Translations under genes and position numbers: made by a program | In this document: in pieces, positions 41,386-49,929 of the stretch | Position numbering within the stretch: position 1 is the first letter of the stretch | Layout of the letters: each line of letters starts with the position of its first letter | NCBI GenBank assembly: GCA_030152805.1 | Contig: JASLIG010000038.1 | Location: forward strand, 1-51,041 | Reading direction: 5' to 3' | Length of the DNA: 51,041 nucleotides | From: Solirubrobacterales bacterium | GTDB lineage: Bacteria; Actinomycetota; Thermoleophilia; Solirubrobacterales; 70-9 | The notes under the pieces: generated by a model | The model's input: the letters and a program-made list of their open reading frames with translations, nothing else | Told to the model about the DNA's origin: nothing | Databases searched by the model: none

Positions 41386-44300
41386 CTAGGCCCCCTCACC
41401 GCCCTTGCCTGTGGATTCCAGCAAGCCGATCAGGATCTCGCGCTGCTCCGGGGGCAGGGCGAGGATGTGCGCCCTGTCTTCGTCCTGCTTCCATTGCCGC
41501 GCGGCGCGGAGGATGCTGAGGGGGATCTCGATGTCGCCGCGCGAGGAGGCAGCCGTCCAGTTCTCGACCCAAGCGGTTGCTTCCTCGGGGCTGACGGCAT
41601 CGTCGACGAATAGCGGGATCGAGCTGACGATCCCGCGGCCAAGCGCCTCGGGGGCCCCGATCGCGTCGTAGGCCTGGACGATGGCGGCGATCAGCTCGCC
41701 CGCCGTGGGGTCGTTCCGGTAGCTCTGCCAGAGGATCCGGCAGAGCAGGTCCGGTTCGCCCGGCGGCGCCGCCGGTTTCTCCGTTCGCCAAAGCTCCAAA
41801 GCGTTGCGCAGGCGCGCCAGCCCGGCCTCGCGGTCGCCACGCGCGAGGAGCATCTCGGCAAAGGTGAAGAGAGGAATCGGGTCGGCGGGATCGAGCTCGA
41901 TCGCGAGCCGCGCCGCTATCTCGGCCTCCTCCCATGAGCCGAGCTCGCGAAGCTCATCCGCCCGCAGGTTGTGCGCCGCCGAGCTCTCCGGTTCGAGCTC
42001 GCTCGCCCGGGTGAAGGCATCCAGGGCCTCCTCGTGGCGGCCCAGACTTGCCAGCATCCTGCCCAGGCGTTCGTGGGCCCCGGCGTCGGCGGCGTTCAGC
42101 TCGGCGTCCTCGCGAAACGTTTCCAGGGCCTCCTCGCCGCGGCCGAGCGCGAGGAGCATCGAGGCGGCGCCAAGGCGGGCATCACGATCCTCGGGGTCGA
42201 GCTCGCTCGCCTTCGTGAAGGCCTCCAGTGCCTCCTTGTCACGACCGAGGTTCCGCAGCGCCGCGCCGCGCTTCTCGTGGATGCCAGCGCTCGGAGCGAG
42301 CTCGATCGCGCGGTCATAGGCGCCGACCGCCTCCTCGAATCGGCCGACGTTGTTGAGACCGACGCCGTAGTTGCTTTGAATGACGGCATTGTCGGGGTCG
42401 AGCTCGGCCGCCTCCCTGACCATCGGCAAGGCCTCGTCGTAGCGGCCCGCAATGCCCAGCGACACCCCGTAATTGCTCAGAACGGCGGGGTCGTGAGGGT
42501 CGAGCTCGATAGCGCGGGCAAAGGCGGAAAGAGAGGCCTCGGCGCGGCCGAGTCTCCCGAGCACGACGCCGCGTTCGTTGTAGACACCGGCGTTTTCAGG
42601 GTCGAGATCGGCCGCGATCGCAAGGGCTTCCAGGGCCTCCTCATGGCGGCCGAGGTGGCGCAGCGCCGTACCCAGGTTTCTCCGGACGCTGGCGTTTTCG
42701 GGATCGAGCTCAGCGGCGAGCCTGAATGCTTCCAGGGCCTCCTCATGGCGATCCGACCGGCCCAGGAGAGCGCCGCGGTTGTTATGAATATCGACGTTTT
42801 CGGGGTCGAGCTCCGAGGCTGCCAAGTATTCGCTCAAGGCCTCCTCGACACGGCCGAGACCGCCGAGCGCGGCGGCGCGGCGGCGGCGGCTGATAGCGCT
42901 GGCGGGATCGAGCTCGATGGCCCTCGAGAAGGCGCTCGCCGCCTCCTCGAGGCGGCCGAGGTTCCTGAGGGCGAGGCCGCGTTTGTCGTGAAGATCCGCG
43001 TCGTCGGGATCGAGTTCCAGGGCACGGTCATAGGCCCTCAGTGCCTCGGCGAACCGATCGAAGCCGTCATATGCGAATGCCGAGAGCACCATCACCTCGA
43101 GGACGTCGGGATTCGCGTCCTGGAGCCTGCCGAGATAGGCGAAGAGCGTTTCGACCTCGACCTTCTCTCCCAGCGCCCTCAGGACGAACGCCAGTTGGAC
43201 TCGCAATTCCGCGTTGGCCAGATCGACGGCGCCTGGATCGATCAGCTCTTCGAGAAGCTCACGCGCCTCGGCGTTACGCCCCTCGATCGCCAATCCGGTC
43301 GCCTTCGCGATCTTCAGGCCCTCGCTCTCCGGCAACAGGGAGAGCCCCCGCTCGGCGCGGGCCAGGATGTCCTCGGGACGGCCCTGGAAGAGATCGTCGG
43401 GAGTGAGCTCATCGCCGAGCATCCGGAACGCCTCGCTGGCGTAGGTCGTGGCCAGTTGGGCTGAGGGAGGCAAGCGGATGAGCTCATCGAGGAGGCTCGG
43501 CCCGTACCAGGCCCGCAAGAACTCGACGACCATCCGCAGCGGCTTGCCACGCGCCTGCTTGACATCGAGGCAGAGCCGCATCAGCGGCTCGCGGAGCTCC
43601 CAGAAACTCAGTCTGCTGTCGCCGCCGGAGAATTCCGCCGGGACCTTCGCGCGGCGCACGTAACCGCCTTCGGCGAGGTCACCCAACATGCTAGCCACCT
43701 GGTTTTGCCGTATGCCGCTGCGCTCGGCGAGCACGCGGTTACTGAGCGCCCCTCCGTCTTCGCTGAGCAGGACGATCAGCTCTTGCTGCTGATCCCCCAG
43801 TTCGCGCAGTCGGTCCTGGTAGTAGGGGGTCAGCTCGTCAAGCGCCTCGAGGAACATCGGCACGAGCTCCTCGATCGCGGCGATCGAGACACAGCCCGAG
43901 AGAAGCAGCCAGATTCGCGGATGCCCCCCCGCCAGCGCTTCGATCGCGGCGAGGCGCTGGGCGGCGGTTTTGGTGGCGAGAAATCTGAGCACCTCGGAGT
44001 CGCCGCGAAGGGTGGCGACCCTTTTCATCAACTCCGCGGCGCTGGCGAGGCTGAGCTCCTGGAGATGGGTGATCGCGAAAAAACCGTAGAAGGGCGACTC
44101 GTGCAGCTGGATGCCCTCGAAGATCTGCGGCGCAGTCGCCAGGATCAGCATCTGCCGCCAGTCTTCGGCGAAGGCGCGGAACTTGGCCTGCCCGTCGGCC
44201 CCGATGCGTCGGAAGACCTGGTCGAGATTCTCCGCCAGCAGCAACAGGCGCCTCTCGCCCAGGGCGGCGCGGAGGAGTTCCTGGCCGACAAGTCCGCCGC

Positions 44301-44676
44301 TGTCATCGGCGGCCCTCATCTCCGCCGCCCTCGCCGCCATCTCCTCGTCGCCAAGCTCCTCCGCCGCGGCGGCGACGATCGCGGCGATGAACTTCTCATA
44401 GGTCCGGACTGCCCACGGATCCTCATCGAGCCAGGCGATCACGATCGAGCCGTCGTCCCGCTCGGTGCTCACACGGCTGGCGACGAGCGAGAGGATGTGG
44501 GTCTTGCCCATCCCGCGCGGGCCGATCAGCAACTGGTGGCGCAACCCGCCGCCGGTATCGAGGGCGCTCTCGACGAGTTTGACGATCAGCGGCTCCCGCT
44601 GGACGGTGATCGTCTCCAGGATCTTCGGGTCTTGCGCGGAGGGCGTGAACTTGAGCAGCGGGATGACGTCGTTCAC
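41386..44676 (-). CDS. P-loop ATPase with winged helix and about 13 TPRs
   Basis: The 1096-residue product starts at GTG 44676 (GAGGG 5 nt upstream, 2 nt after the previous stop); the frame is open further but runs through the other gene. An archaeal-ATPase/STAND-like NTPase domain has Walker A GPRGMGKT (52-59), a Walker B-like LLLLAENLDQ (144-153) and LILATAP (177-183). GGHPRIWLLL is reminiscent of Orc1/Cdc6 lids. A winged helix (about 295-345, VLAERSGIRQNQVASML) follows. Residues about 523-963 are regular 34-residue TPRs with GR.EEAL.A....ELDP. It is probably a ligand- or protein-sensing switch; the effector is not evident. Confidence 0.88.
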   Translation of the reverse strand: MNDVIPLLKFTPSAQDPKILETITVQREPLIVKLVESALDTGGGLRHQLLIGPRGMGKTHILSLVASRVSTERDDGSIVIAWLDEDPWAVRTYEKFIAAIVAAAAEELGDEEMAARAAEMRAADDSGGLVGQELLRAALGERRLLLLAENLDQVFRRIGADGQAKFRAFAEDWRQMLILATAPQIFEGIQLHESPFYGFFAITHLQELSLASAAELMKRVATLRGDSEVLRFLATKTAAQRLAAIEALAGGHPRIWLLLSGCVSIAAIEELVPMFLEALDELTPYYQDRLRELGDQQQELIVLLSEDGGALSNRVLAERSGIRQNQVASMLGDLAEGGYVRRAKVPAEFSGGDSRLSFWELREPLMRLCLDVKQARGKPLRMVVEFLRAWYGPSLLDELIRLPPSAQLATTYASEAFRMLGDELTPDDLFQGRPEDILARAERGLSLLPESEGLKIAKATGLAIEGRNAEARELLEELIDPGAVDLANAELRVQLAFVLRALGEKVEVETLFAYLGRLQDANPDVLEVMVLSAFAYDGFDRFAEALRAYDRALELDPDDADLHDKRGLALRNLGRLEEAASAFSRAIELDPASAISRRRRAAALGGLGRVEEALSEYLAASELDPENVDIHNNRGALLGRSDRHEEALEAFRLAAELDPENASVRRNLGTALRHLGRHEEALEALAIAADLDPENAGVYNERGVVLGRLGRAEASLSAFARAIELDPHDPAVLSNYGVSLGIAGRYDEALPMVREAAELDPDNAVIQSNYGVGLNNVGRFEEAVGAYDRAIELAPSAGIHEKRGAALRNLGRDKEALEAFTKASELDPEDRDARLGAASMLLALGRGEEALETFREDAELNAADAGAHERLGRMLASLGRHEEALDAFTRASELEPESSAAHNLRADELRELGSWEEAEIAARLAIELDPADPIPLFTFAEMLLARGDREAGLARLRNALELWRTEKPAAPPGEPDLLCRILWQSYRNDPTAGELIAAIVQAYDAIGAPEALGRGIVSSIPLFVDDAVSPEEATAWVENWTAASSRGDIEIPLSILRAARQWKQDEDRAHILALPPEQREILIGLLESTGKGGEGA

Positions 44677-44678
44677 GG

Positions 44679-45872
44679 CTACCCTCGACGTTTCGCCATC
44701 CAGGCGCGGCGAACCAGGCTGCGCATGAAGGTGTATCCCTCGCCGGGCGCGAGGTAGTAGTCCTTGCAGAGAAGTTCCGTCAGCGAGCGCAGCTCCTCCG
44801 GCGAGACCGACTCTACGAAGGCACCGATTCCCTCGCCCAACTGCGTCAGCGACAGCGGCGCCGGAGCGGCGGCGGCGCAGTCCAAAATTGCCCTGACCAG
44901 TTCCGCCTTCTCGCCGTAGTAGACCGGAATCCGGTCGACGTAGTGGCGCAGCTGCCAGCCGTCCAGGGGGTCCGCGACGGCCGCCGCGACGACTCCCTGA
45001 ACCGCCTCGGCGTCGACAGGCTGGCGCGGGTCGCGCTGGGGCGGCCGGAGGCGGAAGACCGTGTGGTGGATGTAGTAAGGGATGCAGTCGACTTCCGCCG
45101 CGATCGTCGTCGCAACCGCCGCTCGTTCGACGCACTCGATCGATTCATTGCGGAGCAGCTCCGCCGCCAGATACACGGCGTCACTCTCGTGCAGGGAGGG
45201 AAGATCGATCGCGAGCATGTCGTGCGTGGGGGCCCACATGCCACCCTTGGTTCGAAGATCGTCGACGACGTGGTGGATGCCGAGCGAGCCGCTGAGGACC
45301 ATCCGTACGGTCGGGTGGCTTTCGCGACAGGCCCGCAGCACGTCGAGCACTTCGCGGGCGGCGAGCGCGCCGTCGCGATCGCGGATGTCGGCGATCATGT
45401 GCGGCAGCTCATCCCAAAAGAAGACGATTGTTTCGTCAACTTCGCTGTCAAGGACCGCGAACGTGGCGACGACGACGTCCTTCCAACTTTCGTCGCTGGT
45501 CGGCCGGAACTCGACCGAGACGGGGCTGGTGGCGACTTTCGTCACGCCGGCGCGACGAAGTCGCTCGCCGATGGATGTCTTGAGCAGGCCGGGAATCGCC
45601 TGCTCGACGTCGGCGACGAGGGCCTTCGTGAACTCCTCGGGCGAGGTGATGCCCTGCAGGCTGCGCTTGATCGGGCAGGCCCCCACCGGGGGCTCGGCGA
45701 GCATCTTCACCATCACCGAGGTCTTTCCCAGGCGGCGCTCGGACGTGAGCAGCACGCTCTGGCGCGCAAGCACCTGCCAGATCGAGGCGATGAAATCGTC
45801 GCGGCCGACCACCTCAACGGGGGTCAGAGCGCCGCCTGGATTAACCCGAAGACTGGGATTTGGCTCTCGCAC
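44679..45872 (-). CDS. P-loop ATPase, partner of the TPR ATPase
   Basis: The 397-residue product starts at GTG 45872. Its N-terminal sensor VVGRDDFIASIWQVLARQ leads to an atypical P-loop SERRLGKTS (44-52, lacking the first Gly) and Walker B IVFFWDE (149-155), as in PF01637-type archaeal ATPases. The C-terminal 80 residues look like a winged helix (LSLTQLGEGIGAFV). It lies 2 nt upstream of the TPR ATPase gene, clearly in one operon, and behind the 48-bp operator array. The family is known from many orphan ATPases; the role here is unknown, with regulation or defence as candidates. Confidence 0.85.
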   Translation of the reverse strand: MREPNPSLRVNPGGALTPVEVVGRDDFIASIWQVLARQSVLLTSERRLGKTSVMVKMLAEPPVGACPIKRSLQGITSPEEFTKALVADVEQAIPGLLKTSIGERLRRAGVTKVATSPVSVEFRPTSDESWKDVVVATFAVLDSEVDETIVFFWDELPHMIADIRDRDGALAAREVLDVLRACRESHPTVRMVLSGSLGIHHVVDDLRTKGGMWAPTHDMLAIDLPSLHESDAVYLAAELLRNESIECVERAAVATTIAAEVDCIPYYIHHTVFRLRPPQRDPRQPVDAEAVQGVVAAAVADPLDGWQLRHYVDRIPVYYGEKAELVRAILDCAAAAPAPLSLTQLGEGIGAFVESVSPEELRSLTELLCKDYYLAPGEGYTFMRSLVRRAWMAKRRG

Positions 45873-45880
45873 TAGGCGAA

Positions 45881-45886
45881 AGAATA
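45881..45886 (-). promoter_or_regulatory. -10 element of the ATPase operon
   Basis: On the minus strand TATTCT ends 8 nt before GTG 45872, implying a nearly leaderless transcript. It abuts the first 16-bp unit of the operator array. Confidence 0.45.
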
Positions 45887-45933
45887 CAGGTTCTAATATG
45901 TACAGGTCTATAGATGTACATATCTAGACCTGT
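45886..45933. promoter_or_regulatory. Operator-like array of three contiguous 16-bp units
   Basis: Three units fill 48 bp without gaps: ACAGGTTCTAATATGT (45886-45901), ACAGGTCTATAGATGT (45902-45917), and the complement of ACAGGTCTAGATATGT (45918-45933). The last two form a 32-bp palindrome with 9-bp perfect arms and a central ATGTACAT. The array is AT-rich in a GC-rich region and overlaps the -35/-10 space of the ATPase operon, so a dimeric or cooperative repressor site is likely. Confidence 0.8.
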
Positions 45934-45949
45934 GTAGTGGCCGCGCCGA

Positions 45950-46744
45950 TTACCCGCCGCCGACTCCGCCAAGGCCGCCAAATGGGTTCTGGAGGCGTTC
46001 TTTGCCGAGTTTCTTTTCTTCTTTTTCGAATTCCTTCTTGCGGGTTTCGAAGACTTTGCCGTTCTGGCGGAATTCGGCCGTCTGCTTCTTGATTTTCTTG
46101 GCTTCCGCCTTGGAAGGGGCCTTTGCAGCGGCTTCGGCGCTGGCCTTGTCGCCGGCGGCGAAATCGCCGGCGTAGTACTCGTAGTAGGCGAGGGTGGTCA
46201 GCGAGTTGATCGTCGGCTGCGCTTCCGCCGCGATGCGCTGCGTTTTCGCCGCGTTTTCGATATATCCCGTGACTTCTTCGAGGCCCCCCGTCTGTTCGGC
46301 CAGGCTGAAGTAGCTGCCGGCCACGAGCAGCGCTGCCGAGGCTTTTGGTTCCTTCGCCTGTTTGAGGTAGCTGTTCCAGGCTTCCGTCGCCAGTTCGATG
46401 CTGCGGCGGCCTTCGGGCGTGTAGAAGACCGCTCCGGTTTCGGGATCGGTTTCGGTCTGGCTCTTCGCCGCCGAGATCCGGGTCCTGGTCAGCGCCAGCA
46501 GCAGCGCTTCGTCATTTGGATTCCGGACCAGTTTCGTTTCGATCCGTTCGGCCTGTTCGTTGAGGACCTTGCTGGCTTCGGAACTTGAGCCGCTGTTGAC
46601 CAGATTGCCGATGTTGAACGGCCCGACCACGAGGAAGAGGCTGGCGCCCATCAGCAGGGCGAGGATCGCGTAGACGACCCGGACGACGTGTTTCCGCCGT
46701 CCGCGGATATCGAAGAGCATCCGCCGTTCGCCGCCTTCCGCCAA
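45950..46744 (-). CDS. Membrane protein with periplasmic or cytoplasmic helical repeats
   Basis: At 264 residues it has one membrane helix (about 21-41, VVYAILALLMGASLFLVV), then an all-helical TPR-like region (62-215, including AALLVAGSYFSLAEQTG and LAYYEYYAGDFAAG), a highly charged Lys/Glu helix and a Gly-rich end. TTG 46744 gives the longest form; ATG 46720 (MLFDIRGRRKH) is an alternative start. It begins 6 nt after the tatC stop, so it is probably in the tat operon. Function unknown. Confidence 0.75.
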   Translation of the reverse strand: MAEGGERRMLFDIRGRRKHVVRVVYAILALLMGASLFLVVGPFNIGNLVNSGSSSEASKVLNEQAERIETKLVRNPNDEALLLALTRTRISAAKSQTETDPETGAVFYTPEGRRSIELATEAWNSYLKQAKEPKASAALLVAGSYFSLAEQTGGLEEVTGYIENAAKTQRIAAEAQPTINSLTTLAYYEYYAGDFAAGDKASAEAAAKAPSKAEAKKIKKQTAEFRQNGKVFETRKKEFEKEEKKLGKERLQNPFGGLGGVGGG

Positions 46745-46750
46745 CTCGAA

Positions 46751-47521
46751 TCACCGCTCCTGGGTTGAGGGCCTTGCCAATCCTCCCGCCGCCTCCGGAA
46801 CTCCGAAGGCACGAGCAATCAAGATACTCAACTCGAACAGAACGAGCAGAGGAACCATCTCGATCAGCATCGAGACAGGGTCCACGCCCGGCAGCGCGGC
46901 GGCGACGATCGCGATCGCGAGATAGGCGTAGCGGCGGTTCTTGGCGATCTGATCGACGCTGGCGATGCCGAGCCGGGTCACCGCCAGGATCGCCAGCGGC
47001 AGCTGGAAGACCACGCCGCCGGCCAGCATCGCGGTCGAGAAGAAGCTGTAGTAGTCACGGGCGCGGACCTGAACGTTGAACTGGCTGTCGTTGAAGTTGA
47101 GCAGGAACTTGACAGCGGCCGGCATGACGACGAAATAGGCGAAGGCGACGCCGGCGAGGAAGAGGACGGGCGCGAGCAGCAGGACCGGCAGGATCACCCG
47201 CCGCTCGCGATCGCTGAAAGCCGGCAGCACGTAGGCGTAGATCTGGTAGATCAGCACCGGCATCGAAAGGATCAGCGCGCCGTAGACGGCGACGGTGAGC
47301 GTGATCGTGAAGGGCTCGGTGACGCCGAAGGTGAGCAGCTTCTTGTGATCGCTCGGCAGCGGTCCGGAGGCGATTTCGAGCAACAGGTGGTTCTGCCAGA
47401 AGCAGAGCCCGAGGGCGACGGCGAGAACCAGCAGGCAGATGACGATGCGGGTGCGCAGCTCGTCGAGATGCTCAACCAGTGTGAGCTGATCCTCGTGGGA
47501 GACCGGCCTCATACGGGCCAT
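46751..47521 (-). CDS. tatC: Sec-independent translocase subunit TatC
   Basis: The 256-residue, six-helix membrane protein binds twin-arginine signal peptides and forms the core of the Tat exporter. HLDELRTRIVICLLVL near the N-terminus (signal-peptide-binding Glu), FTITLTVAVYGALILSMPVLIYQIYAYVLPAFSDRERR, FLAGVAFAYFVVMPAAVKFLLNF and VFQLPLAILAVTRLGI are all TatC features. It follows tatA by 9 nt. Confidence 0.97.
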   Translation of the reverse strand: MARMRPVSHEDQLTLVEHLDELRTRIVICLLVLAVALGLCFWQNHLLLEIASGPLPSDHKKLLTFGVTEPFTITLTVAVYGALILSMPVLIYQIYAYVLPAFSDRERRVILPVLLLAPVLFLAGVAFAYFVVMPAAVKFLLNFNDSQFNVQVRARDYYSFFSTAMLAGGVVFQLPLAILAVTRLGIASVDQIAKNRRYAYLAIAIVAAALPGVDPVSMLIEMVPLLVLFELSILIARAFGVPEAAGGLARPSTQER

Positions 47522-47530
47522 CGGGAAACC

Positions 47531-47776
47531 TCAGGGGCGGTCGTGAGCGACCGTCTCGCCCTCCTCGGCACCCTCGCCGGCGGGGGACTTCGGGGGCTCG
47601 ATCGCCTCGGTGGGCTCGGTGGGCTCAGGCTCGTGGTGATCGCCGCTGACCGAGCCGCGGAACTCGCGGATGCCCCGACCGAGGGAACGGCCGAGCTCCG
47701 GCAGCCGTTTCGGCCCGAATACGACGAGGGCGATGATCAGAACGATCGCGAGCTCCAGGGGTCCAATGTTTGGCAT
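47531..47776 (-). CDS. tatA: Twin-arginine translocase pore subunit TatA
   Basis: The 81-residue protein has a short N-terminal helix (LELAIVLIIALVVFGPKRLPELGRSLG), the FGPKRLP hinge, an amphipathic helix and an acidic Pro-rich tail. It multimerises to form the Tat pore. The GPLELAIVL start, without the E/Q-rich TatB length, favours TatA. ATG 47776 has TACCAT 6 nt upstream, so it is probably leaderless, although GGGG also precedes it. Confidence 0.95.
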   Translation of the reverse strand: MPNIGPLELAIVLIIALVVFGPKRLPELGRSLGRGIREFRGSVSGDHHEPEPTEPTEAIEPPKSPAGEGAEEGETVAHDRP

Positions 47777-47782
47777 TGCCCC

Positions 47783-47788
47783 ATGGTA
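47783..47788 (-). promoter_or_regulatory. -10 element of a leaderless promoter for the tat operon
   Basis: On the minus strand TACCAT ends exactly 6 nt before ATG 47776. Confidence 0.4.
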
Positions 47789-47926
47789 ACGGCAGCCCAG
47801 ATCGATCGGATCACATTTGGCCTCACATCTAATTGGGGGAGCGGCCTACCCGGTAATCGGGTTTTCTGAGCTCTTTACGCGAAAGTGCGGATGGAGTGAT
47901 CGCTTCGCGGGTTCGATATTGCAGAC

Positions 47927-48259
47927 ATGCGCGAGGCAAGCACCAGCCAGACCCAGACTGCCGCCGGTCTTCACGTCTGCCCCCGCTGCGGCTCGGGATT
48001 GGTGCAGCCGACCTGCTGGGAGCAGGCCGGCGACCGCGGCCACTGGCGCCTCTGGCGACGCTGCCCCGAGTGCGAGTGGCATCGCGACGAGGTGCACGCC
48101 GAGGCCGAGATCGACGCCTTCGACGAGGAGCTCGACCTCGGCACGCGGGCACTCAGCGAGGTGCTCAAGGCGCTCGAGCAGGAGAACATGCGCTATGTCC
48201 TCGACACCTTCAGCGCCGCCCTCGCCGCCGACCTGATCTGCGCCGACGACTTCCGCTAG
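47927..48259 (+). CDS. Zinc-ribbon protein of unknown function
   Basis: The 110-residue protein has a treble-clef or zinc-ribbon pattern CPRCGSG...C...CPECEW (residues about 18-50), then a helical part AFDEELDLGTRALSEVLKALEQENMRYVLDTFSAAL ending DLICADDFR (quoted in pieces: FDEELDLGTRAL and VLKALEQENM are distinctive). Similar small proteins occur across actinobacteria. ATG 47927 is preceded at 6 nt by GATATT and lacks a Shine-Dalgarno. It overlaps the end of the polyprenyl synthase gene by 4 bp. Confidence 0.8.
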   Translation: MREASTSQTQTAAGLHVCPRCGSGLVQPTCWEQAGDRGHWRLWRRCPECEWHRDEVHAEAEIDAFDEELDLGTRALSEVLKALEQENMRYVLDTFSAALAADLICADDFR

Positions 48260-49221
48260 GCGTAGCGCTGCACGACGCCGTCGGCGACCAGTCCCAGCAG
48301 CTGCCGTTGCTCGGGGTCGAACGCAGTCGAGTCGAGCCCTGCCTTCGCCGCCGCGACGATCTCCAGCGCGCGGGAGCGCACCCGCTCCAACGCTCCAGTG
48401 CTAGCAATGCGGTCACAGAGCTGCTCGGCGCGGGGGGGGTCGAGACCACGCAGGTCGGCCTCGCCAAGCGAGGGATCGATCTGCGTGGCGACGATCAGCG
48501 GCAGCGTGACCGTGCCGTCGAGCAGGTCGGTGCCGCGCGCCTTGCCCGTCCGCTCCGGCGGTCCGGAGACGTCCAGAACGTCGTCGAGGAGCTGAAAGGC
48601 AAGGCCGATCTGGCCGCCGAAGACAGCGAGGGCATCGTCATCGCGCCCCATCCGGCAGGCGCACTCGAACAGCTTCGCGGTCTTCAACTGGCAGCGATCG
48701 AAGTAGCGCCGCTCGGAGATGCCGGTGTCATAGGCGTCCTGGCGCTGGGCCAGCTCACCCTCGGCCAGGGCGACCGAGGACTGGGCCAGCAGAGAGACCG
48801 CGCGCGAGTCTCCGTGCTCGGCCAGCAGGGCGAAGGCGCGCGAGAAAAGCAGGTCGCCAACCGCGACGGCGCGCTCGCGACCGGAGGAAGCGAGAACCGT
48901 GGGGCTGCCGCGACGCAGCGGCGCAGCGTCGAGGATGTCGTCGTGGACCAGCGTCGCCATGTGGACCAGCTCGATCGCGGTTGCGGCCCGCACCGCCTCA
49001 TCGCCGCCCTCGGCGCCGGCGCAGAGCAAGACGAGCAGCGGGCGCAGCCGCTTGCCGCCGGCCGACAGCGTCGCCTCCGCGGCGGTGGCGAGCAGCTCAC
49101 CGTGGCCCTGGCTCTGTTCGCGCAGGCTCGCCTCCACCTCCCCCATCCGGGACGGCAGCCAGCTGCTGGAGGCGTCGAGGACCGCCGTCACCGGCGGCGG
49201 TACGGCCGAGCGCCGGGTCAC
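48256..49221 (-). CDS. Polyprenyl (probably heptaprenyl-type) diphosphate synthase
   Basis: The 321-residue trans-prenyltransferase extends allylic diphosphates with IPP to make the menaquinone side chain. The first Asp-rich motif LVHDDILD with RRGSPT, GDLLFSRAFALLAEHG, and the second motif FQLLDDVLDVSG are present, as is the SAGGKRLRPLLVLL start. GTG 49221 overlaps the menG stop (GTGA), so the two are translationally coupled. Chain length cannot be read reliably. Confidence 0.93.
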   Translation of the reverse strand: MTRRSAVPPPVTAVLDASSSWLPSRMGEVEASLREQSQGHGELLATAAEATLSAGGKRLRPLLVLLCAGAEGGDEAVRAATAIELVHMATLVHDDILDAAPLRRGSPTVLASSGRERAVAVGDLLFSRAFALLAEHGDSRAVSLLAQSSVALAEGELAQRQDAYDTGISERRYFDRCQLKTAKLFECACRMGRDDDALAVFGGQIGLAFQLLDDVLDVSGPPERTGKARGTDLLDGTVTLPLIVATQIDPSLGEADLRGLDPPRAEQLCDRIASTGALERVRSRALEIVAAAKAGLDSTAFDPEQRQLLGLVADGVVQRYA

Positions 49222-49886
49222 CCGACGGTGCCGCTGTGGATCGCGATGATCCCGCCGGCCAGCACCGTCCAGCGGATCCGCGCAAAGCCGGCGGCGTCCA
49301 TCAGCTGCGCCAGCCGCTGCGGAGCGGGGAAGTTGCGCACCGATTCGGGCAGGTAGCTGTAGGCCTCCGTGTCGCCCGAAAAGTTGCCCAGCATCGGCAC
49401 GATCCGGTCGAACCAGAGCGAGTAGAAGGTCGAGAGCGGTGGCCGGGTGGGCTGCGTTATCTCGAGGATCACCAGCCGGCCACCGGGGCGCAGCACGCGG
49501 CCCATCTCGGCCAGACCGCGCTCCAGGTCGGCGAGGTTGCGGACGCCGAAGCCGACTGTAACGGCGTCGAAGCGGCCGGCGTCGTAGGGAAGGCTGAGCG
49601 CATCCGCCCACTCGAAGCGGACGCCCTCGGCGCCGCGAGCGCGGGCCTTCTCGCGGGCGAGGTCGAGCATCGGCTCGGAGAAGTCGCAGCCGATCACGTG
49701 CCCGCCCGGCGTTACCCGGCCAACCAGCTCCAGCGCCAGATCGCCGGTGCCGCAGCAGATGTCGAGGGCCGAATCCCCAGGCCCGAGCTCTGCGCAATCC
49801 GCCGCGCGCTCGCGCCAGCGGTGGTGCAGCCCCGCCGTCATCACCGAGTTGAGCGCGTCGTAGCGACCCGCGACCCGGTCAAACAT
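49218..49886 (-). CDS. menG: Demethylmenaquinone methyltransferase
   Basis: The 222-residue SAM-dependent enzyme adds the final methyl group to demethylmenaquinone. MFDRVAGRYDALNSVMTAGLHHRWR is the UbiE/MenG start (FDRVAGRYDALN), LDICCGTGDLALEL (41-54) is SAM motif I, FDAVTVGFGVRNLAD is the second signature, and RPGGRLVILE follows. The coupled polyprenyl synthase and the downstream quinol oxidase genes support a menaquinone role. Confidence 0.95.
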   Translation of the reverse strand: MFDRVAGRYDALNSVMTAGLHHRWRERAADCAELGPGDSALDICCGTGDLALELVGRVTPGGHVIGCDFSEPMLDLAREKARARGAEGVRFEWADALSLPYDAGRFDAVTVGFGVRNLADLERGLAEMGRVLRPGGRLVILEITQPTRPPLSTFYSLWFDRIVPMLGNFSGDTEAYSYLPESVRNFPAPQRLAQLMDAAGFARIRWTVLAGGIIAIHSGTVG

Positions 49887-49929
49887 GCGGTTGACCTGCC
49901 CCGCAAACTGGGCGGAGTCCCGGGAGGGC

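Noticed and set aside
44677..45135. Upstream extension of the TPR ATPase by about 150 codons
   Set aside because: It overlaps the partner ATPase out of frame and is Arg/Pro-rich; GTG 44676 has GAGGG and follows the previous stop by 2 nt.
41313..45940. tRNA-Lys as attachment site of an island carrying the ATPase pair
   Set aside because: No copy of the tRNA 3' end is visible at the far side, there is no integrase, and the genes converge on the tRNA without obvious change of base composition.
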